A DNA stretch of 64,000 nt, from contig JAYKIS010000033.1 of assembly GCA_035286125.1 (NCBI GenBank), positions 1 to 64,000 on the forward strand, given 5' to 3'. Source of the DNA: VGJW01 sp035286125 (GTDB lineage: Bacteria; Cyanobacteriota; Sericytochromatia; S15B-MN24; VGJW01). Positions 36,761 through 44,531 of the stretch are shown in pieces. The notes under the pieces were generated by a model. That model was not told the DNA's origin, ran no database searches, and saw only the letters and a program-made list of their open reading frames with translations. Position numbers and translations under genes: made by a program. Numbering within the stretch: the stretch's first letter is position 1; the number at the start of each line of letters is the position of its first letter.

Positions 36761-38590
36761 TCACTTCGCGGCACTGCTGCGCGACAGCAGCACGAGTAGC
36801 CATGTTCCCAGTACCCCTGCAGCCCCGAATGTCACGAAGGACAAGGCAGGCAGGCCCAGGATGCGGGGACCGTGCTCGAGCCCGGCAAGGCCGGCTCCGG
36901 CAATCAGGAGGCCGGCAACGAGCCAGGCCATGGTCATGCGGTTGCCGATACCCGTGAGCGTTCGCTCGAAGCGACGCATGTCCCGGACATCCGTCTCGAT
37001 GCGGATCTGGCCGGAATTGAGCTGGGCCAGCAAGTCATCCAGACGACGGGGACTGCGCACGAGGACGTTGCGCACATCAAGCGCGAAACGCATGAATTCG
37101 GGCCCCTTGAGCAGGCCGGTGAACTGGCCGCGGACGATGCCCCGGATGAACGGCTCGGCGACCTTTACCAGCATGTAGTCGGGATCCAGCTGGCGGCAGA
37201 TGCCCTCCAGCGTCACGAGCACACGGCTGATCAGCAGGAAGCTGGTCGGCATGCGGACCCGGTAGCGACCCATCAGTTCGAGCACTCGCTGCATCAGCTT
37301 GCCCATCTGCACCTCGGCCGACGGGCGGCCGAGGAACTCACGCAACAGGTGGTCCAGCGACACGGTGAGGGCCTGCCGATCGACGCGACCTTGGGGATGG
37401 CCGTACTCGAGGATGCGATCCGTGGCGCGTGCCGCATCGAACTGGATCATCGCGAGGAAGAAGTCCACCAGGATCTCGCGCGACCGCGGGTCAGTACGGC
37501 CGACCATACCGAAGTCAATCAGCAGCAGGCCCGGCAGGCGCGCCGCACCCCGGTCGGCGAACATCACGTTGCCGGGATGAGGATCGGCGTGGAACAGACC
37601 GTCGACAAAGATCTGCCGCAGGAAGCAAGTCGTGATCAGAGACGCCAACCGGCGGCGCTGCTCGACGGGCATCGCCACATCAGCCGGGGCACCATCCGCC
37701 CTTGGAAACAGCACAGAGACCTTGGCACCCGTCAGGAATTCCTGAGCCTGCAGGCGGCGGGAGGTGTAGGCGTGGATGATTCGAGGCGTCCGGACATCCT
37801 CGCCGGTCTCGGCCAGGTTGCGGCCGATTTCCTCGGTGTTGGCCGCTTCCTTGGTGAAGTCCAGCTCGGCCATCAGCACGGCGGCGAACTCGGCGGCCAG
37901 ACCCTCGACATCATTCCACTGGCCCCACCGCGTCCGCGCAGCGATCAACCGGGCAAAATCCTGCAGCACGGCCATGTCGGCCTCGACCATCACGTCGATG
38001 CCGGGGCGCTGGACCTTGACGATGACAGGCAATAGACGCCCCTGCTCGGTCACGGTGGCGCGATAGACCTGGCCCAGCGAGCCGCACGCGATGGGCGTCG
38101 TGTCGAACGTCGGGAAGATGTCATGGACGGTCCGAGGGCGTGGGCCATCGGGATGAAGCACCATCCACTCCTCGATGATGACCTGCTCGATCTCGCGCCA
38201 AGGGGCGGGCGGCACCTGCTCCTGAAGCTTGGACAACTCGTCGATGTAGGGCTGGGGGAGCAGGTCGGCGCGGGTCGAGAGGACCTGGCCCAGCTTCACG
38301 TAGGTGGGCCCGAGTTCAATCAGGATCTGCCGCAGGACAGAGGGCAGGGGCAGCGTGGGATCATGCTCGGGCTCGCCTTCGCCCTCGTCCTCTTCCCGCT
38401 GGCGACGCACCAGAAAGGATGACATCTGGATCTGCTGGCGCAAGCCTGCCGGCAGCACCTCGAGCAGGGACAGGCGAAGGAGAAGCACGTCCCAGCCGTA
38501 GCGCGCCAGCGTCGAAGCGATCTCGGCCCGACGCTGGTTGGCGTTCGGAGGGCCGGAAGCCTGCCTGGCCGTGCGCGTGGGGTCGGACAT
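36761..38590 (-). CDS. ABC1/UbiB-family atypical kinase
   Basis: The 609-residue protein shows all UbiB marks. YVKLGQVLSTRADLLP is the KxGQ region, and CGSLGQVYRA is the nucleotide loop that differs from normal kinases. VIVKVQRPGI carries the Lys, and FHADPHPGNVM and LLLIDFGMVG form the catalytic and metal sites. Two membrane helices at the C-terminus (about 548-605) anchor it. UbiB proteins support isoprenoid lipid metabolism, such as quinones; cyanobacteria have several. It heads a five-gene coupled operon ending with a ferredoxin. Confidence 0.92.
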   Translation of the reverse strand: MSDPTRTARQASGPPNANQRRAEIASTLARYGWDVLLLRLSLLEVLPAGLRQQIQMSSFLVRRQREEDEGEGEPEHDPTLPLPSVLRQILIELGPTYVKLGQVLSTRADLLPQPYIDELSKLQEQVPPAPWREIEQVIIEEWMVLHPDGPRPRTVHDIFPTFDTTPIACGSLGQVYRATVTEQGRLLPVIVKVQRPGIDVMVEADMAVLQDFARLIAARTRWGQWNDVEGLAAEFAAVLMAELDFTKEAANTEEIGRNLAETGEDVRTPRIIHAYTSRRLQAQEFLTGAKVSVLFPRADGAPADVAMPVEQRRRLASLITTCFLRQIFVDGLFHADPHPGNVMFADRGAARLPGLLLIDFGMVGRTDPRSREILVDFFLAMIQFDAARATDRILEYGHPQGRVDRQALTVSLDHLLREFLGRPSAEVQMGKLMQRVLELMGRYRVRMPTSFLLISRVLVTLEGICRQLDPDYMLVKVAEPFIRGIVRGQFTGLLKGPEFMRFALDVRNVLVRSPRRLDDLLAQLNSGQIRIETDVRDMRRFERTLTGIGNRMTMAWLVAGLLIAGAGLAGLEHGPRILGLPALSFVTFGAAGVLGTWLLVLLSRSSAAK

Positions 38591-38635
38591 CGTCGGACCG
38601 TCAGCGTTGATCGGCAGGCCAGGGCATGATCCATT

Positions 38636-39784
<1,149 letters not shown>

Positions 39785-39939
39785 CGTCGCACCGGGATCA
39801 TCAGGGCCCTTAGCACTTCGTTGACAAATCTCCTCGGCTGACCCGCCCGGAGTGACGCAAGCCACCGAGCAGGAGAGATGAAGGCAGGTAACCTCCACTC
39901 AGTCCGGCGTTCCCGACCCACGGCCGCCGAGCCTCCTTC
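39785..39939. other. Divergent intergenic region before yggS
   Basis: A TTGACA hexamer (39821-39826) reads toward yggS, but I find no matching -10 at normal spacing. No hairpin or small gene is evident. Confidence 0.3.
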
Positions 39940-40653
39940 ATGACTTCGACTGCGGTGGCCACAGCCATCGGGCATATTCGTGCCCGGATAGCCCGTGCGG
40001 CCGTGGAAGCAGGTCGTGATCCCGGAGCGCTCACGATCGTGGCCGTGACGAAGGGCGTTGACGTCAATCGGATTCGCGAGGCCCTGGCCTGCGGCATCCG
40101 CAGCATCGGAGAGAACAGGGTGCAGGAAGCTTGCCTCAAGCAGGAGGTCCTCGGGGAAAGCGTTCCCGAGTGGCACCTGATTGGGCCGCTCCAGGGCAAC
40201 AAGGTCAACCGGGTGGTTGGTCGGTTTGCCTTGCTGCACGGCATCGACAACCCTGAGCTGGTGACCCGGATCGGCCGCAGGGCGACTCAGTTGGGCCTGA
40301 CGCAACGCCTGCTCCTCCAGATCAATACGGCCCGCGACCCGCGCAAGGCCGGCCTGGCCCCCGAAGAGGCCGAGGCCGCCATCCGGCTGGCCCGGGAAAC
40401 CGAGGGTGTGGCCCTCGAAGGCTTCATGACCCTTGCGTCCCAGGACGCATCCGAAGCGGAGGTCCGCAGGACCTTCCGCGACTTGCGCGAACTGCGCGAC
40501 CACCTCGCGCCCGAAGGGTCCATCCTCTCGATGGGCATGTCGGGCGATTTCGAACTGGCGATCCAGGAGGGGGCAACCCACCTGCGCATCGGCAGTGGCA
40601 TCTTCGGGCAGCGCCCCACATCACAGCAGGAGGCTGACGCGCATCATGGGTGA
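39940..40653 (+). CDS. yggS: PLP homeostasis protein YggS/PipY
   Basis: The 237-residue PLP-binding protein (PROSC family) has the cofactor Lys in TIVAVTKGV, then GENRVQEA, EWHLIGPLQGNK, and the phosphate-binding GMSGDFELAIQEGATHLRIGSGIFG. It balances free pyridoxal phosphate and amino acid pools. In cyanobacteria the ortholog PipY is next to sepF and proC, as here. The last 8 nt overlap sepF. Confidence 0.93.
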   Translation: MTSTAVATAIGHIRARIARAAVEAGRDPGALTIVAVTKGVDVNRIREALACGIRSIGENRVQEACLKQEVLGESVPEWHLIGPLQGNKVNRVVGRFALLHGIDNPELVTRIGRRATQLGLTQRLLLQINTARDPRKAGLAPEEAEAAIRLARETEGVALEGFMTLASQDASEAEVRRTFRDLRELRDHLAPEGSILSMGMSGDFELAIQEGATHLRIGSGIFGQRPTSQQEADAHHG

Positions 40654-41107
40654 ACAAATCAAGAACTTCTTCAACGACATCCTCGGCTTCGGTGGCGAGG
40701 GAGGCAGGCCGGGAGAAGGAGAAAGTCCGGACGACTTCGTCGATTCGTCCAAGGTCACCCGCCTCCGGACGGTCGCCCGCACGGTAGACCACGAGATGCT
40801 CGTGGTGGAGCCCCTCTCCTTCGAGGAGGCCCCCGCCCTGATCGCCGAAATCAAGAACCGTCGCTCGCTGCTGATCAACCTGCATCAGATGCCCGCAGAC
40901 CAGCACCAGCGTCTCGTCGACCTGCTGACGGGTGCCATCGTCGCCCTCGACGGCCAGAGCCAGCGCATCAGCAAGGACATCTTCACCTTCGTCCCCTCGA
41001 ACGTGAACCTCGCGGCCGCCCCGCGCGGCCAGCAGACCTGGAACCAGGGCCCGCAGCCCGGCATGGGCCAGCAGGTCCCGCCGCACTACGTGCACAACGC
41101 CGTCTGA
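40646..41107 (+). CDS. sepF: Cell division protein SepF
   Basis: The 153-residue protein has an N-terminal amphipathic membrane-targeting helix (MGEQIKNFFNDILGF), a charged linker and the SepF/YlmF core (MLVVEPLSFEEAPALIAEIKNRRSLLINL split over two strands, then GAIVALDGQSQRISKDIFTFVPSNV). SepF polymerises and tethers FtsZ to the membrane. The cyanobacterial homolog is Cdv2/YlmF. A Gln/Pro tail of about 35 residues follows. AGGAGG lies 13 nt upstream. Confidence 0.93.
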   Translation: MGEQIKNFFNDILGFGGEGGRPGEGESPDDFVDSSKVTRLRTVARTVDHEMLVVEPLSFEEAPALIAEIKNRRSLLINLHQMPADQHQRLVDLLTGAIVALDGQSQRISKDIFTFVPSNVNLAAAPRGQQTWNQGPQPGMGQQVPPHYVHNAV

Positions 41108-41117
41108 CGTCGTCTCG

Positions 41118-41158
41118 CCAGGGCCGGCCGGTTCCCAATAGGGAGCGGCCGGCCCTGG
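41118..41158. terminator. Long GC-rich hairpin between sepF and proC
   Basis: Perfect 13-bp arms (41118-41130 and 41146-41158) enclose a loop that itself pairs TCCC with GGGA around AATA. No T-run follows. It ends two bases before the -10 box of proC (TATGCT, 41161-41166), so it may act as terminator, RNA processing site or block for that promoter. Confidence 0.5.
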
Positions 41159-41190
41159 TGTATGCTGGACCCCATGTGGAGGAAGCACGC

Positions 41191-42015
41191 GTGAACGGCC
41201 CGTGGCATCTGGCCTTCGTGGGCGGCGGCACGATGGCCGAGGCCCTCGTCAAGGGCCTTGTCGCCCGCGGCGTCCACGAACCCTCCCGCTTGCTGGTCGC
41301 TGACCCCCTGCCGAGCAGGCTGGCGCATCTCGCCCAGACCTACGGCGTTGCCACGACCCAGGACAACCGCGACTGCCTGCGTGCGGATGCCGTCCTGCTT
41401 GCGGTCAAGCCGGCCCAGTTGCCGGTGGTGATGCAACAACTGGCCCCCCACTGGCCGGCGGGAGTACCGGGCCTGTCCATCGTGGCGGGTGCGCGGCTGG
41501 ATCAACTGGCAGCCTTCTTCCCTGGAACGGCCCCCCCGTTGGTCAGGGCCATGCCCAATACCTGCGCGACCATCGGCCAGGGCATCACGTCCGTGGCGTG
41601 GAACAGCGCGGCGGGCGAGACCATCCAGCAGGCAGCCCGCGCCATATTCGACAGCGTGGGGGAGACGGTCGAGTTGCCCGAAGTCTACTTCGATGCCGTG
41701 ACAGGCCTGTCCGGTAGTGGCCCCGCCTATGTCACGCTCATCATCGAGGCACTCATCGACGCCGGCGTGCAGCAGGGCTTGCCCCGGCGCATCAGCCGGG
41801 AACTGGTCTGCCAGACGGTGGCCGGGGCGGCCCTTCTGGTCAAGGCGTCCGGCATGCACCCGGCAGAGCTCAAGGACCAGGTCGTCACGCCCGCCGGAAC
41901 GACTGCGGCCGGCCTGCAGGTACTCGAGGAGGCCGCTGTCCGCGCGACCTTCTGCCTCGCCGTCAAGGCCGCCACCGAACGCTCCAAGACCTTGGGACAG
42001 GAGGCTGCCCGATGA
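41191..42015 (+). CDS. proC: Pyrroline-5-carboxylate reductase
   Basis: The 274-residue enzyme makes the last step in proline synthesis with NAD(P)H. The Rossmann start LAFVGGGTMAEALVKGL, the block VRAMPNTCATIGQGIT and the catalytic region FDAVTGLSGSGPAYVTLIIEALIDAGVQQGLPR are characteristic. GTG is the start, with GGAGGAA seven bases upstream. A -10 box TATGCT lies 24 nt upstream. The end overlaps yggT as ATGA. Confidence 0.95.
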   Translation: MNGPWHLAFVGGGTMAEALVKGLVARGVHEPSRLLVADPLPSRLAHLAQTYGVATTQDNRDCLRADAVLLAVKPAQLPVVMQQLAPHWPAGVPGLSIVAGARLDQLAAFFPGTAPPLVRAMPNTCATIGQGITSVAWNSAAGETIQQAARAIFDSVGETVELPEVYFDAVTGLSGSGPAYVTLIIEALIDAGVQQGLPRRISRELVCQTVAGAALLVKASGMHPAELKDQVVTPAGTTAAGLQVLEEAAVRATFCLAVKAATERSKTLGQEAAR

Positions 42016-42281
42016 CGGCCATACTCGTCGACCTGCTCGATCTCGCCTACAACGTCTGGAGCCTTTTGCTCCTCGTCTGGGTGGTGATGAGCTGGATTCC
42101 CAATGTCGACCGCAGCCATCCCCTCGTGAACGGGATCAGCCGGCTCGTGGAACCGGCGTTGGCACCCTTCCGCAAGCTGGTCCCGGGTATGGGCCCCATC
42201 GACATCTCGCCGCTCATCGCGATGGCGGCCTATCAGGTGATCTATCAGGTCCTGCGCCGCCTGCTGACCGCGGGTTTCTGA
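42012..42281 (+). CDS. yggT: YggT family membrane protein
   Basis: The 89-residue protein has two membrane helices (about 10-32 and 62-85) and the family block LLVWVVMSWIPNVDRSHP followed by ISRLVEPALAPFRKLVP. In cyanobacteria the YlmG homologs affect nucleoid distribution and division, and in other bacteria YggT is linked to ion homeostasis. Location in the division gene cluster favours the former. Confidence 0.93.
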   Translation: MTAILVDLLDLAYNVWSLLLLVWVVMSWIPNVDRSHPLVNGISRLVEPALAPFRKLVPGMGPIDISPLIAMAAYQVIYQVLRRLLTAGF

Positions 42282-42284
42282 CGC

Positions 42285-43241
42285 TCAGTCGTCTTCCCGC
42301 AGGCGCCAGGACACGGCCGTCCGCCACCACCATTCCGGTTCCGCGGCGCCGGGGCGCTTTCGCCACGACAAGCCGGTGACGGCATGGGTGTGGTCATCAG
42401 GCGCCGACCCCACACCAACGCCCACCTCCCAGGATGCAGACGCGGCCTCGGAAACAGCCGTGTTGCGCTGGCCGCGACCGGATACCACCAGCCACGACCC
42501 CGTAGCCTGGGGCGAGGCATCCCCTGTCCACCACCAGCGGACCTCGGCCTGAGCCGCGAGATCCATGCCGACGGCGACAGAAGATGAGGCTCCAGCCGCT
42601 GTCAACCAGGCCATCGGGCCGGCATGGCCGTGGCCCATGGCCATGACCTGCTGGTCGTCCGCAAGGTTGTAACGGCCACCAAGCGCCCAGTCACCCAGCC
42701 ACGGCAAGCGTGTCCGCAGACGTCCCTGGACGGCAGGGCCCCGTCCCCAGAACGAGGGTACGAGCGGTCCCGGGCGGGTGCCCGTTCCTCCCAGCCAACC
42801 TTCCGACGCCACAGCGGCAAGCGCCACTCCGGCCTCGACGCCCTCATCACCCCAATCCAGTGAAGCGCCGCCCCCGAGTCCGGCCGGCTCGAGGAAACCG
42901 GCGGTGCCCATCAAGCCACCCTGAAACCACTGGCCGAATGAAGTCCTGTCCTCCAGTTCCTGCCAAGGCAATCGCATCTGGCCACCCGCCAGCTTCAAGC
43001 CAGCGACAGGCTGCCACGTCACGGCCGCTTCGCGGAGACCCACCCCCTGGCGTCCGGCGGCCTCAGCCGGCATGACACCCAGCACGAGGCGCGCATCGAC
43101 ACCAGGCAACAGATTCACGCCCAGACCGCCTCGCAAGGCCGGCGTCAGGACTTCCGGGGCATGGGATGCCGTGCCGGGCGAAGGCGGCAGTGACAGGTAG
43201 CCCATGTCGAGACGGGCCATCGGCTGGAGATCGAAGGCCAT
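42285..43241 (-). CDS. Porin-like beta-barrel protein without visible signal peptide
   Basis: The 318-residue protein alternates hydrophobic and polar residues over many short strands, such as VDARLVLGVMPAEA, VTWQPVAGLKLAGGQMRLP, SSVAVGMDLAAQAEVRWWW and VTGLSWRKRP. It ends in a strand closing with W-R-L-R-E-D-D, not the usual aromatic residue. The pattern is like a phosphate-selective (OprP-type) or general porin barrel. No signal peptide is found after either candidate start (GTG 43268 or ATG 43241), which is odd for an outer membrane protein. ATG 43241 shares one base with the NamZ stop, so translation is coupled. Confidence 0.55.
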   Translation of the reverse strand: MAFDLQPMARLDMGYLSLPPSPGTASHAPEVLTPALRGGLGVNLLPGVDARLVLGVMPAEAAGRQGVGLREAAVTWQPVAGLKLAGGQMRLPWQELEDRTSFGQWFQGGLMGTAGFLEPAGLGGGASLDWGDEGVEAGVALAAVASEGWLGGTGTRPGPLVPSFWGRGPAVQGRLRTRLPWLGDWALGGRYNLADDQQVMAMGHGHAGPMAWLTAAGASSSVAVGMDLAAQAEVRWWWTGDASPQATGSWLVVSGRGQRNTAVSEAASASWEVGVGVGSAPDDHTHAVTGLSWRKRPGAAEPEWWWRTAVSWRLREDD

Positions 43242-44527
43242 CAGCGGTAGATGTGGACCTTCCGCCACGACGGCTCATGCCCGTTCAGGCCCGAGGTCCA
43301 ATCCGCCAGCAGGGATCTGGCGTCGCGTCCCTCGAGCAACCCCAGCCGCAGGCGGTCCGTCCCGGCCATCCGATCGAATCCCTTGGGCTCGAGTGCCATC
43401 GAGGCCGCGTGATGCTGCCGGATCCAGACCAGCGCATGAACGGCAAGCGCCACGGGACGGAAGGTCCTGGGATCCGTGACCTCGAGAACCACTGCAGGAA
43501 AGGGTGCCGTCCCGCCCGTGCGGCCAAGCGTGCGCGGTCCTTCGGGGCGCTCCCACAGGTCCCGCGTCCGGCTCGTCCCCACAGGCATGATGCGTGCACT
43601 GACCACGACACCCGGCAAGCCGAGCGCCGCCAGGTGGGCTGCGAGTCCCCGGGCATCCAGCCAAGGGGCAGCCCAGGTCGTGAAGGGGCGATCACCGACG
43701 CGCACATCGACGCTCGTGGCCTCGAAGAAACACGCCCCGGGATAGAGCCACGCCGATTCGAGAGAGGTCATGGCCGGACTTGGGGCGGTCCAGGTGCGGT
43801 CCAGATCCTGCCACATGTCCCGGCGTTGCAGGCCAGCAACGGGGACGACCTCGAGGTTGCCGCCTATCGTCCCGTGGAACCATCGCGCCAACTCGCCCAG
43901 GGTCAGCCCATGGCGGACAGCGACGGCTGCCGGTCCCGTGAAGGACAGGAAAGCCGGATCGAGCACTCCGCCCTCGAGGACCTCCCCTCCCAACGGATTC
44001 GGCCTGTCCAGCACGATGGTACGCAGCCCGTGCTCGGCGGCCGCTTCCATGACCTTCTTCAAGGTCGACCCGTAGGTATAGAAGCGCGCACCGACATCCT
44101 GCAGATCGAAGACGAGGGCGTCCAGACCCGCCAGGTCCTCGGCCACGGGCTTCAGGCGGGCACCATACAAGCTGCGGATCGGCAGTGAACGGGTTCCCTC
44201 GGGCGTACTCATCTCGACCTGACCGTCCTGGATGCGCCCCTGAAGGGCCGCGTCCAGGCCGTGCTCCGGCGTGAAGAGGCGAACCACTTGCCAAGGTCCG
44301 CGCGCGACAAGCGCCTCGACGTCCCGTTCACCGGCTCGGGTCACGGCAGCACCGTGCGTGACGAGCCCTACCTTGAGACCGTGGGGCTGGGGCCACGAGC
44401 CGTCCAGGATGCGCTCGGCCCCGGTCCTGACGTCCCGGACCGCAGCGGCCGGCGCCCCCGGCAGGAGCAACAGGCCTGCCACCAGCGCCAGGATGGGGCG
44501 CCAATCGAAGCGGAGGCCTGCTGCCAA
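43241..44527 (-). CDS. NamZ-type exo-beta-N-acetylmuramidase (DUF1343)
   Basis: The 428-residue protein has a signal peptide (about 1-29), then DUF1343 blocks: VGLVTHGAAVTRAG, RLFTPEHGLDAALQGR, LPIRSLYGARLKP, LVFDLQDVGARFYTYGSTL, VLDRPNPLGGEVLEGGVLD. NamZ in Bacillus cleaves terminal MurNAc from peptidoglycan fragments during wall recycling, and homologs are frequent in Bacteroidetes. The start is TTG with GAGG about nine bases upstream, four bases after the valS stop. Confidence 0.88.
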   Translation of the reverse strand: MAAGLRFDWRPILALVAGLLLLPGAPAAAVRDVRTGAERILDGSWPQPHGLKVGLVTHGAAVTRAGERDVEALVARGPWQVVRLFTPEHGLDAALQGRIQDGQVEMSTPEGTRSLPIRSLYGARLKPVAEDLAGLDALVFDLQDVGARFYTYGSTLKKVMEAAAEHGLRTIVLDRPNPLGGEVLEGGVLDPAFLSFTGPAAVAVRHGLTLGELARWFHGTIGGNLEVVPVAGLQRRDMWQDLDRTWTAPSPAMTSLESAWLYPGACFFEATSVDVRVGDRPFTTWAAPWLDARGLAAHLAALGLPGVVVSARIMPVGTSRTRDLWERPEGPRTLGRTGGTAPFPAVVLEVTDPRTFRPVALAVHALVWIRQHHAASMALEPKGFDRMAGTDRLRLGLLEGRDARSLLADWTSGLNGHEPSWRKVHIYR

Positions 44528-44531
44528 GGGA

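Noticed and set aside
43250..43760. Frameshifted second copy of a glycosidase suspected in NamZ
   Set aside because: The DUF1343 frame runs without break to its stop at 43241; the impression came from overlapping shadow frames.
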